Position numbers and translations under genes: made by a program. Below the pieces are notes generated by a model, which saw only the letters and a list, made by a program, of their open reading frames with translations, was not told the DNA's origin and did not search any database. Shown here one piece after another: positions 52,437 to 59,748 of a DNA stretch of 64,000 nt. Origin of the DNA: an uncultured Allorhizobium sp. (lineage in GTDB: Bacteria; Pseudomonadota; Alphaproteobacteria; Rhizobiales; Rhizobiaceae). The number at the start of each line of letters is the position of its first letter. The first letter of the stretch is position 1. The stretch is taken from NCBI GenBank assembly GCA_958439205.1, contig OY288189.1:2867001-2931000 (forward strand), written 5' to 3'.

Positions 52437-52883
52437 TCAGTTCGCCTCGGCAGCCACGGTCTGGTGCTCGATCTGGTCAAGACAGTCGACCACGGCGTCA
52501 AAGGTCAGCATGGTGGAGGCGTGACGGGCCTTGTAGTCACGCACGGGTTTGAGGAAACGCATGTCTTCAAACCGACCGGAAGGCCCCTCGCCGTTTTCCT
52601 TCAGCATGGCAAGCATCTCCAGCCTTGCCTGGCGCAGCTCCGCCGCAGTTGCTCCCACCACATGGCGGGCCATGATTCCGGAAGAGGCCTGACCGAGCGC
52701 ACAGGCCTTCACCTCATGGGCGAAGTCGGTGACCACGCCGCCTTCGACGTTGAGGTAGACTTTGACGCGGGAGCCGCACAGCTTCGAATGTTTTTCCGAT
52801 ACGGCCGGCGCATCGGGAAGCGTGCCGATGCGGCTGATATTGCCGGCAAACTCGAGGATCTTGGTGTTGTAGATGTCGTCCAT
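52437..52883 (-). CDS. IscU/SufU-like iron-sulfur cluster scaffold
   Basis: A 148-residue NifU N-terminal/IscU-type scaffold. The three cluster-ligand cysteines are present: C36 (KLCGSRV), C61 (KACALGQAS) and C134 (VVDCLDQ). Spacing and absence of the LPPVK motif point to the SufU-like branch that assists SufB/SufE-type assembly. ATG 52883 gives the family N-terminus. It directly precedes yidD and is divergent from folE. Confidence 0.9.
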   Translation of the reverse strand: MDDIYNTKILEFAGNISRIGTLPDAPAVSEKHSKLCGSRVKVYLNVEGGVVTDFAHEVKACALGQASSGIMARHVVGATAAELRQARLEMLAMLKENGEGPSGRFEDMRFLKPVRDYKARHASTMLTFDAVVDCLDQIEHQTVAAEAN

Positions 52884-53152
52884 GGTCAATCCACTCTGGC
52901 GCTTCTCCCGTATATAGGGGTTGGCTGCTACATTGTCGCCGCCATCATGTCGCAGCCTTGGCCTTAATATCGTTTTCGTCGCCCACTATATCCAAGGGAC
53001 TGGCACAGGACAAACGCAAGCCGACCCTCAAGGTTCGATCTTCTCACCGCAAACAGCGACAACGGACTTGCATTATGAGCCGCATTACGCATTTACAATC
53101 CGGCAAAGCCAAACCAGCGGCCCGTCTCGAACGGGACCGGGAGACCAAGGCC

Positions 53153-53758
53153 ATGGACGCCATCGTCACGAAACTGACCACAGAAGCGCCGCGCCCGACG
53201 CGCGAAGAGGCTGAACAGGCCGTTCGGACGCTTCTGCTATGGGCCGGAGACGATCCGGAGCGCGAGGGCTTGCTTGATACGCCAGCCCGCGTCGCAAAAG
53301 CCTATGGCGAACTGTTCTCGGGCTACGCAGCCGATATCGAGGATGTGCTTGGACGCACCTTCGAAGAAGTCGGCGGCTATGACGACATGGTTCTGGTGCG
53401 CGATATCTCCTTCTTCTCGCATTGCGAACACCACATGCTGCCAGTGATGGGCAAGGCCCATGTCGCCTATCTGCCGAAAGGCCGCGTGCTTGGCCTTTCC
53501 AAGATCGCGCGTGTCGTCGATGTCTTCGCCAAGCGCCTGCAGACGCAGGAGAACATGACGGCCCAGATCGCGCATGCGATCGACGAGACACTGCAACCAC
53601 GCGGGGTTGCGGTTTTTCTCGAGGCCGAGCATATGTGCATGGCCATGCGTGGGATCCAGAAGACAGGATCCACGACGCTCACCACAACCTTCACAGGCGC
53701 TTTCAAGGACAATGCCGCCGAGCAGGCGCACTTCATGTCCATGGTTCGCAGCCGCTAA
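53153..53758 (+). CDS. folE: GTP cyclohydrolase I
   Basis: First enzyme of folate and tetrahydrobiopterin synthesis, converting GTP to dihydroneopterin triphosphate. The 201 residues show the zinc ligands in SHCEHHMLP and [11 protein letters not shown], the [16 protein letters not shown] strand ([17 protein letters not shown]), and the C-terminal TTTFTGAF segment. ATG 53153 (Met-Asp-Ala-Ile-Val) matches family starts; an in-frame ATG at 53075 would add 26 residues. Precedes hisI by 15 bases. Confidence 0.94.
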   Translation: MDAIVTKLTTEAPRPTREEAEQAVRTLLLWAGDDPEREGLLDTPARVAKAYGELFSGYAADIEDVLGRTFEEVGGYDDMVLVRDISFFSHCEHHMLPVMGKAHVAYLPKGRVLGLSKIARVVDVFAKRLQTQENMTAQIAHAIDETLQPRGVAVFLEAEHMCMAMRGIQKTGSTTLTTTFTGAFKDNAAEQAHFMSMVRSR

Positions 53759-53773
53759 GCCCGCGAGTACCCT

Positions 53774-54226
53774 ATGTCCGGTTTCGTTTTTGATGCACCC
53801 TCCGCGGACAAGAAAATCCTCGAAGAGGGGCTCTCGTTCACGCCTAAATTCGACGACCACGGCCTTGTGACGGCAGTGGTCACGGATGCGCGTGACGGCG
53901 AACTGCTCATGGTGGCGCATATGAACGCCGAAGCGATCGCCTTGACCCTGGAAACTGGGATCGGGCACTATTTCAGCCGCTCGCGCGGCAAGATCTGGAA
54001 GAAGGGCGAAAGCTCGGGCAACCTCCAGACCGTCAAGGAAATGCGCGTCGACTGCGACCAGGATGCCATCTGGCTGAAGGTGGAAGTCGCCGGGCATGAC
54101 GCGACCTGCCATACGGGCCGTCGCTCCTGCTTCTACCGCTCCGCCCAGTCCGTCGATGGCAAGCCGTCACTGACCATTGCCGACGATCATCGCCATTTCG
54201 ATCCGGATCATGTCTACGGCCACTGA
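53774..54226 (+). CDS. hisI: Phosphoribosyl-AMP cyclohydrolase
   Basis: Third step of histidine synthesis, opening the adenine ring of phosphoribosyl-AMP. The 150-residue single-domain protein has [17 protein letters not shown], the metal-binding VDCDQDAIW, and the zinc site [11 protein letters not shown]. It is not fused to HisE, as usual in alphaproteobacteria. It follows folE by 15 bases, the known rhizobial folE-hisI order. Confidence 0.95.
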   Translation: MSGFVFDAPSADKKILEEGLSFTPKFDDHGLVTAVVTDARDGELLMVAHMNAEAIALTLETGIGHYFSRSRGKIWKKGESSGNLQTVKEMRVDCDQDAIWLKVEVAGHDATCHTGRRSCFYRSAQSVDGKPSLTIADDHRHFDPDHVYGH

Positions 54227-54305
54227 AGGCCACCCCGCATAACGAAATCGTAAGCAGACGGTGTCCTAATATAGTTCAGATTGTTCAGCTAATGGGGTAG
54301 CGGAG

Positions 54306-55262
54306 ATGCTGAACTGGAGCATGATTTCAAATGGCGGCGCGGGCGTCGCGCAGCCGTCCAAGGATGGCGGGACAACGCCGCCCGGTCCTATCGTTCCTGA
54401 AAAGCGCCCAAAGGCAAAAGTGGCCTTGGCTCTCGGCGGCGGGGCTGCGCGCGGCTGGGCCCATATCGGCGTCTTGAGAGCGCTCGACGAGGAAGGCATC
54501 GAAGTCGGCATGATCGCCGGCACATCGATCGGCGCCCTGGTTGGCGGATGCTATCTTGCCGGAAAGCTTGACGAATTGGAGGCTTTTGCGCGCTCGCTCA
54601 CCATGCGCCGCATTGCCTCGCTGCTCGACCTCACCATCGGTGGTGGCGGCCTTCTGGGCGGCATGCGGCTTACCAAACGGATGCAGGAACATCTCGAGGG
54701 GCTGACCGTCGAGGAACTGCCGAAACCTTTCGTGGCGGTAGCTTCAGAGCTGAACAGCGGACATGAGGTGTGGATCGATGGCGGAAGCCTGATCACGGCA
54801 CTCAGGGCGTCCTACGCCCTGCCCGGCATCTTCGAGCCCGTTCACTGCAACAACAGAACCCTGATCGATGGTGCGCTCGTCAACCCGGTGCCGGTTTCCG
54901 TGTGCCGCGCCTATGAGCAGCCGCTCGTGATGGCCGTTAACCTGCACTACGACGTCTTTGGTCGCTCGGCCGTGGTCAAGCATAAGGCCTCGATGCCGTC
55001 GCAGGCACACACTGAAACGGCGCGCGCCCCGAACAAGGTCGGCCTGACCGGCGTGATGGTGCAGGCATTCAACATTATCCAGGACCGCATTTCGCGCGCA
55101 CGCCTCGCCGGCGATCCGCCAGATCTGGCGCTTCATCCACGTCTTAACGATATCGGACTGTCGGAATTCCACAGGGCCGGAGAAGCGATTGAACGCGGTT
55201 ATGAAGAAGCCAAGATGCGGGTCACAGAGATCCGCCGGATGCAGGAAGCCGTCCTACGCTAG
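54306..55262 (+). CDS. Patatin-like phospholipase (RssA-type)
   Basis: A 318-residue serine hydrolase of the patatin/RssA family. The oxyanion hole GGGAARGWAHIG, nucleophile Ser74 in GTSIG, and Asp188 in LIDGALVNP form the Ser-Asp dyad. Its N-terminal 35 residues are an unconserved linker and it has no signal peptide. Substrate unknown. It follows hisI and precedes, convergently, the CBS-pair gene; a GGCGGC/GCCGCC hairpin at 55264-55278 lies directly after its stop. Confidence 0.9.
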   Translation: MLNWSMISNGGAGVAQPSKDGGTTPPGPIVPEKRPKAKVALALGGGAARGWAHIGVLRALDEEGIEVGMIAGTSIGALVGGCYLAGKLDELEAFARSLTMRRIASLLDLTIGGGGLLGGMRLTKRMQEHLEGLTVEELPKPFVAVASELNSGHEVWIDGGSLITALRASYALPGIFEPVHCNNRTLIDGALVNPVPVSVCRAYEQPLVMAVNLHYDVFGRSAVVKHKASMPSQAHTETARAPNKVGLTGVMVQAFNIIQDRISRARLAGDPPDLALHPRLNDIGLSEFHRAGEAIERGYEEAKMRVTEIRRMQEAVLR

Positions 55263-55263
55263 A

Positions 55264-55278
55264 GGCGGCGTCGCCGCC
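55264..55278. repeat. Small GC hairpin after the patatin gene
   Basis: GGCGGC, three-base loop and GCCGCC right after the patatin-like gene stop, between convergent genes. It lacks a T-run, so it is a weak 3'-end structure. Confidence 0.3.
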
Positions 55279-55310
55279 GCCCCGTCACTCGGCTCTGTTC
55301 TCTGACCGTA

Positions 55311-55745
55311 TCACCCGGCGATATAGGCCTTAATGTGCTCGGCCTCTTGCTCGATCTCACGGATGCGAGACTTGACTACGTCACCGATCGAGATGATGCC
55401 GGAAAGCTTGCCATTGTCCTCGACGGGCACATGGCGGAAACGACGGGTCGACATCATTTCCATCAGTTCGTTGACGCTCGTTTCTTCGCGGCAGCGATAG
55501 ACATTGGCCGTCATGAAGGCCGAAACCGGCTGATCGAAGGCATTCTTGCCTTCCGATCCGATCGCACGCACCACGTCACGCTCGGTGAAGATGCCGACGA
55601 TACGGTTTTCCATGCCGACCACGACGGCGGCACCGATCTTGTGTTCTTCCAGCACATGGGCGGCTTCGCCCAAGGTCACTGTCGGGCTGATCGTGATAAC
55701 GTTGCGGCCCTTTTGGTCGAGTATGCTTCTGGCTGATGCAGGCAT
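55311..55745 (-). CDS. CBS domain-pair protein
   Basis: A 144-residue protein made almost entirely of two tandem CBS domains (about 8-62 and 75-130; TERDVVRAIGSEG and FRHVPVEDNGKLSGIISIGDVVK), a Bateman module that usually binds adenosine nucleotides. Free-standing CBS pairs like this occur widely in alphaproteobacteria, role unknown. The start MPASARS was chosen over a longer frame because the extra residues have no conserved content. Convergent with the patatin-like gene and downstream of the rhomboid gene. Confidence 0.86.
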   Translation of the reverse strand: MPASARSILDQKGRNVITISPTVTLGEAAHVLEEHKIGAAVVVGMENRIVGIFTERDVVRAIGSEGKNAFDQPVSAFMTANVYRCREETSVNELMEMMSTRRFRHVPVEDNGKLSGIISIGDVVKSRIREIEQEAEHIKAYIAG

Positions 55746-55848
55746 GCGTTCCTCCTCGCATAGAACACTCGGTCGGCAGCCCAACCCTCCTCAGACTGCC
55801 GGACCAAAATCGTGCCCTTTATTCAAGCGGAATGCAATAAGCGCTCGA

Positions 55849-56625
55849 TCACGCCCTTGTGGTCCGGCGGCTATGGGGATCGAAAAGAGCAAAGCAGAAG
55901 AAGCCCAGGAGGAAGCCACCGATATGGGCATCCCAGGCGATCGCGGCCGAATCGCTGCCGAGCATGGGCAGGCCGAGCGCGATGGCGACATTGCCGAGGA
56001 ACCAGACAATGATGAAAACCCGCACGGTTTTATCGGCAAGCGCCTGTCTGACCGAAAGCAGCGGCGGCTCCGCGCCGGTCAGACGGGCGAAATTCCGCTG
56101 ACGCTCGCCGAAGGCGAAACGGCATGCGGCCCCCATCAGCGCGGAGATGACGCCCGAGGCTCCCACCATTAAGGAGGGCACGCCCCAGTTGACCGCTGCG
56201 TGAAGGGCGGCGGCTGCCACGGAGGAGACGATCCAGAACAAGACAAACCTGGTCTCTCCGATTCGCCGACAGACGGGCGTGCCAAAGGCGGCAAGCCAGA
56301 GGCTGTTGAACGCGAGATGCTCGAAACTGCCATGCAGCAGCGAGTAGGTGACCGGCGACCACAGCCAGGCCAGGGACTGCTCCGAGAACGGATAGAGATA
56401 GCGAATGGGGGAGAAGCCGAACTCGACGGCGACCCACTGATTGAACGGAGCCGAGAAGACGAGTTCCTGCAGCGCGTAAATGCCACAGATCACGCCAAGC
56501 GCTGCTAGAACGCCTGTCGGCAGATTGAAGATGGGTGGCTCAGGCGAGGAAACCGGCTCTCGGTTCGAGGCATAGGGCTCTCCTGTCGGAAGCGCTTCGC
56601 CTCGAGTTCCTGTCTCATCCTGCAT
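55849..56625 (-). CDS. Rhomboid family intramembrane serine protease
   Basis: A 258-residue six-helix rhomboid. Catalytic residues are visible: Ser157 in GASGVISALMG and His234 in AWDAHIGGF; the conserved H98xxxxH103xxxN107 (LLHGSFEHLAFN) is in helix 2. Rhomboids cleave single-span membrane proteins; the substrate is unknown. The N-terminal 32 residues form a soluble extension. GAAGAGGAA lies ahead of the ATG. A structured-RNA candidate and a strong terminator lie just upstream on the same strand. Confidence 0.9.
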   Translation of the reverse strand: MQDETGTRGEALPTGEPYASNREPVSSPEPPIFNLPTGVLAALGVICGIYALQELVFSAPFNQWVAVEFGFSPIRYLYPFSEQSLAWLWSPVTYSLLHGSFEHLAFNSLWLAAFGTPVCRRIGETRFVLFWIVSSVAAAALHAAVNWGVPSLMVGASGVISALMGAACRFAFGERQRNFARLTGAEPPLLSVRQALADKTVRVFIIVWFLGNVAIALGLPMLGSDSAAIAWDAHIGGFLLGFFCFALFDPHSRRTTRA

Positions 56626-56669
56626 CTGCGCTTCCTCTTCTTCAGCTGAACTCAGGTAATGCAGGCGGC

Positions 56670-56875
56670 GGATAAAAAAAAGGCCACCCGGAAACCGAGT
56701 GGCCGGTTGGCGCTCGACGAAACGTCGCGCCGACTGGAGTTGGTGCCGAAGGCTGCCCTTCGCGTCTGATGAAGACGGGATGCCATCTCGATACGAAAAG
56801 AGCAATCTCAACCTTCGCTTAACCTTAATCGCCGAGCAAATAACGTTCCGTCTCGAAAAAGCGCGACCAAAAGCA
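56670..56875 (-). ncRNA. Candidate structured small RNA or rhomboid leader
   Basis: On the minus strand between a good promoter and a strong terminator lie three compact hairpins in series: CGTCT/AGACG (56763-56777), CGAAGG/CCTTCG (56747-56762) with no spacer between, and a longer GGCGC-GACG stem with a two-base bulge (56709-56731), followed after four bases by the terminator. There is no long minus-strand open frame. Either an independent sRNA (about 200 nt) or a leader that is attenuated 45 bases before the rhomboid start. The exact ends are estimates. Confidence 0.55.
56674..56704 (-). terminator. Strong intrinsic terminator of the candidate RNA
   Basis: Minus strand: GGCCACTCGG, loop TTT, CCGGGTGGCC, then eight T. 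All ten pairs form on the minus strand (one U-G), whereas the plus strand has a C-A mismatch, so the element is oriented to minus. It precedes the rhomboid gene rather than following any gene. Confidence 0.85.
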
Positions 56876-56881
56876 AACACT

Positions 56882-56910
56882 ATATTAACGGCTCGCCGCC
56901 TACTGTTAAG
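56882..56910 (-). promoter_or_regulatory. Sigma70-like promoter of the candidate RNA
   Basis: CTTAAC at 56910-56905, 17-base spacer, TAATAT at 56887-56882 on the minus strand, close to the rhizobial CTTGAC-N17-CTATAT consensus. The transcript would start near 56875. The same TATATTA could also serve a plus-strand promoter for the PilZ gene, though no matching -35 is seen. Confidence 0.5.
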
Positions 56911-56935
56911 CGACAGAGGAACAGACAGATTCTCC

Positions 56936-57550
56936 ATGATGTACTCTACGCAGGCAAGCCAGAGCAACACGATCGCATCGCCGGGACAGCAACGTGCCTT
57001 TCAGCGCGTCGCCGTCAGCCTGCAGGGTCGACTCATGCTTGCCACTTACGAAGAGTATGTCTGCAAGGTGATCGACATGTCCCCGGGCGACGTTCGCTTC
57101 GCTTGCGCAGGCATGCCACGCCCGGGTGAACGCGTGATCGCCTATATCGACCACCTCGGCCGGATCGAGGGGACGGTGGTCAAGCTCACCGAGGACGGTT
57201 TCGTCATTTCCATCAATGCGACGGTGCGCAAGCGCGAGAAACTCGCAGCCCAGCTCACCTGGATTGCCAACAAGCATGAGCTCGGCCTGCCGGAAGACCG
57301 CCGTCACGACCGACTGACGCCGCGCCAGACCCGGACAGAGCTCACGCTCGAAGACGGCAAGACCTATCCCTGCCGCCTCATGGACCTTTCCCTTTCGGGC
57401 GCAGCCGTCGACATCGACATCCGTCCGCCGATCGGCTCGGCTGTTCGCCTCGGCAACATGCGTGGCCGCGTCGTGCGCCATTTCATGGAAGGCGTCGCCG
57501 TCGAATTCCTGACGCTGCAGTCGAAGGAAGCCCTCACCGAGTTCCTCTGA
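56936..57550 (+). CDS. Tandem PilZ domain protein
   Basis: A 204-residue protein with two PilZ domains, the c-di-GMP receptor fold. The first (about 20-100) has an RxxxR (RAFQR) and the degenerate DMSPGD in place of DxSxxG; the second (about 118-200) has the full set, RRHDR and DLSLSG. Thus only the second is expected to bind c-di-GMP normally. No enzymatic domain, so probably an adaptor. ATG 56936 and 56939 are adjacent; the ribosome site is weak. Divergent from the rhomboid gene. Confidence 0.86.
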   Translation: MMYSTQASQSNTIASPGQQRAFQRVAVSLQGRLMLATYEEYVCKVIDMSPGDVRFACAGMPRPGERVIAYIDHLGRIEGTVVKLTEDGFVISINATVRKREKLAAQLTWIANKHELGLPEDRRHDRLTPRQTRTELTLEDGKTYPCRLMDLSLSGAAVDIDIRPPIGSAVRLGNMRGRVVRHFMEGVAVEFLTLQSKEALTEFL

Positions 57551-57570
57551 TACTCCACGACATCCAATGC

Positions 57571-57607
57571 AAAAAAGGCGCCTGCGGATACCGCAAGGCG
57601 CCTTTTT
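57571..57607. terminator. Bidirectional intrinsic terminator after the PilZ gene
   Basis: Arms AAAAAAGGCGCC and GGCGCCTTTTT with an inner GCGG/CCGC continuation and a one-base bulge. The plus strand has TTTTT after the stem and the minus strand TTTTTT, so it can stop transcripts from both sides. It ends the PilZ gene on the plus strand; no minus-strand gene is known to end here. Confidence 0.8.
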
Positions 57608-58033
57608 CTATGCCGGTAGAGAATTTGTGCCAGAGCGGCACAACATTTTTCAAAAAATTTCGACCGCAAAACTGGCCAGATAGGCCCCGACGAGTGAGCC
57701 AAGCGGCCGCTCGAGCCGTGCGCGAATTACTGACCTATACGGTTCGAGCGCACACCTCCCGATCGCATTAGCATTACCCCTTGCGATCGCATCTACCATA
57801 GGCCTCTGTTTTATTTATATAAATCGGCATTTACCGCCACCCAGCGACAGAGGATTGATAAAATACCGATCAATTTTTCTGCAAATTTTCTTCAATATAT
57901 AATCAAATAAAGCGCAAATACTTGTAAATATAGAATCTTATTTTCAGATACTTCGTCGTTTATCTTACCGCTATTCTTCGCGGTCGATCAAAATATCCAT
58001 GTCATTGCTATCTCCATTACCGGGAGACAACCA
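57608..58033. other. AT-rich intergenic region upstream of the transglutaminase-like gene
   Basis: About 430 bases without a convincing gene. From about 57800 it is much richer in A and T than its surroundings, with runs such as TTTTATTTATATAAA. It contains ATTGAT, nine bases, ATCAAT (57854-57874), a repeated GATCGCAT, and ACCGC/GCGGT near 57967-57984. It holds the promoter of the downstream secreted protein; the composition suggests binding by nucleoid-associated repressors such as MucR or HNS-like proteins. Confidence 0.6.
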
Positions 58034-58642
58034 ATGACAACAAAGAAAAATCTGGGTATTGGAACTCTGGCCGCCGCTATCGCTGGCGTCCTCGCTTTTC
58101 AGGTGTCGGCCATGCCGGCCAACATGCAGGTGGTCGGAAAGGCCAACCCGCCGATCGGTCACTACGAATTCTGCCAGACCTATTCCGGCGAATGCGCCGG
58201 TAGCCAGGCGGATAGCGGGCCCATGGTTCTGACCGAGGACCTGTGGAAGGCAATCCTCGACGTCAACTATACCGTCAACAGCTCGATCACGCCGCTCACC
58301 GACATGGAAATCTATGGCGTTGAAGAGCGCTGGACCTATCCGCGCAGCGTCGGCGATTGCGAAGACTTCGCGTTGCTGAAGCGCAAGATGCTGGTCGACC
58401 GCGGTGTTGACCCGGCTGACCTGCTGATGACCGTCGTCCTGCAGCCGAATGGCGAAGGCCATGCCGTACTCACGGTGCGCACGGACCACGGCGACTTCAT
58501 TCTCGACAACATGCGCAACAAGGTGCTGCTGTGGTCGGAAACCGAATACACCTACCTGAAGCGTCAATCTTCGAGCAACCCAGGTCGCTGGGTGAAGCTC
58601 CAGGACGGACGCGCAGGCATCGTCGGCAGCGTGTCTCAATAA
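58034..58642 (+). CDS. Bacterial transglutaminase-like cysteine protease (BTLCP)
   Basis: A 202-residue secreted protein with a signal peptide (about 1-27, ending in VSA) and the transglutaminase-like cysteine protease fold of the BTLCP/DUF920 family. The catalytic triad is visible: Cys109 (SVGDCEDF), His143 (GEGHAVLT) and Asp158 (FILDNM). In other bacteria LapG-type relatives cleave surface adhesins under c-di-GMP control; here no LapD-like partner is in the window, so that link is speculation. GGGAG precedes the ATG. A strong terminator follows. Confidence 0.9.
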   Translation: MTTKKNLGIGTLAAAIAGVLAFQVSAMPANMQVVGKANPPIGHYEFCQTYSGECAGSQADSGPMVLTEDLWKAILDVNYTVNSSITPLTDMEIYGVEERWTYPRSVGDCEDFALLKRKMLVDRGVDPADLLMTVVLQPNGEGHAVLTVRTDHGDFILDNMRNKVLLWSETEYTYLKRQSSSNPGRWVKLQDGRAGIVGSVSQ

Positions 58643-58708
58643 ACCACACGCCACCTCCGCTTCTGGCCCGGTCTGTCCCCGCCTACCCGTCCCCCGACCG
58701 GAGCCAAT

Positions 58709-58747
58709 GAGCCGGTCCCGTCCAACCGGGACCGGCTCTCTTTTTGT
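58709..58747 (+). terminator. Intrinsic terminator of the BTLCP gene
   Basis: GAGCCGGTCCCG and its exact reverse complement (12 bp, loop TCCAA... of about six bases) at 58709-58738, followed by TCTTTTTGTT on the plus strand. A textbook terminator 66 bases after the stop. Confidence 0.88.
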
Positions 58748-58860
58748 TCAGCGTCCCGCCACGGGCCCCTGAAATTTCACCAAAAATTAACCACGTTCAT
58801 CGAAGTCTCATTTCGGGATCAGCCACGCTATAGCGGCTGCGCCGAGGGGATGGATAAACG

Positions 58861-59655
58861 ATGCGAGCCGAAACCAGCAGACCGGAGGCGGAATCAGAAG
58901 AGATACCACTGATCTCGACCCGCTTCCTCGTCATTGCGATGCTCGCGATCCTTATCCTGGCCGCCGCCTCGTTCGCCATCAGCTGGTATGGCCGCGCCTA
59001 TGGCGAGCGCCTGTCGCTGGCGGGGCACACCGAGAGCACCGAGATCGTCAACATCGTCATCGGGCGCGACGAACTCGCCTTGCCGGCGAACGTGATCCGT
59101 TTCGAGCCACAGCGCCAAAGCGGCCCCGCTGAACGGGTGGATCTCTATCTCCTCTGGCCGGAGCTTACCGGATACGCGAGCGCGGAGCGCCGGCGCTTCG
59201 ACGACCTGACGCTGGCAAACTCCCTGATCTTTCTGCAGATTTCACAGAGCACGATGTCGAGAGACATGTCCGGGCGTATCGAGCCCATCTATCGGCATCT
59301 GTTTGATGGTCCGCCCGCGTCAGGACCCGCCGGCCTGACCCTGCATACCTTCAAGAACGCCACCGGCTACGAAGGCGAACAGCTGCTCACCGGCACTCTG
59401 CCGGATGGCACGACCTATGCCATCCGATGCCTGATGCCGAGGACCCTCGAGGACGCAACCGCCAGCGACTGCCAGCGCGACATCCATGTCGGCGAAGATC
59501 TCACCGTCCTCTACCGCTTTTCAAGCCAGATGCTTCCCGATTGGGCCAAGATCGATCTGGCCGTGCGCCAATACGTGGCCGGTCGCGCCCACGCGGCCCC
59601 GGCTGCTGCGACGCTTAAAAATCAACTCAAAGCGTCAACCGACCGTTCATCATAA
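58861..59655 (+). CDS. Uncharacterised membrane-anchored protein
   Basis: A 264-residue protein: basic/acidic cytoplasmic N-terminus (1-20), one transmembrane helix (about 22-44, FLVIAMLAILILAAASFAI) and a soluble, probably periplasmic domain (45-264) with motifs VDLYLLWPELTGYASAERRRF and DGPPASGPAGLTL that I do not recognise. Neighbouring genes act in the envelope (a BTLCP upstream, a D,D-carboxypeptidase downstream), which fits a periplasmic role, but no function can be assigned. Confidence 0.75.
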   Translation: MRAETSRPEAESEEIPLISTRFLVIAMLAILILAAASFAISWYGRAYGERLSLAGHTESTEIVNIVIGRDELALPANVIRFEPQRQSGPAERVDLYLLWPELTGYASAERRRFDDLTLANSLIFLQISQSTMSRDMSGRIEPIYRHLFDGPPASGPAGLTLHTFKNATGYEGEQLLTGTLPDGTTYAIRCLMPRTLEDATASDCQRDIHVGEDLTVLYRFSSQMLPDWAKIDLAVRQYVAGRAHAAPAAATLKNQLKASTDRSS

Positions 59656-59748
59656 ACCTCTTGGTAAGGCTAATTCCGTAGGGTCCCTCGAGATGGTCGC
59701 GATTGGGGGAGAGCGCCCTGTCGTCAATTGTTAGATTCAAAGAGTATC

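Noticed and set aside
54274..54286. GTTC-N5-GTTC ahead of the patatin-like gene as an SOS box
   Set aside because: The alphaproteobacterial LexA box needs a seven-base spacer; this has five. The same applies to GTTC-N5-GTTC at 46188-46200.
57854..57874. TTGAT...ATCAA as a FixK/FNR box
   Set aside because: The half sites fit but are separated by nine bases instead of four.
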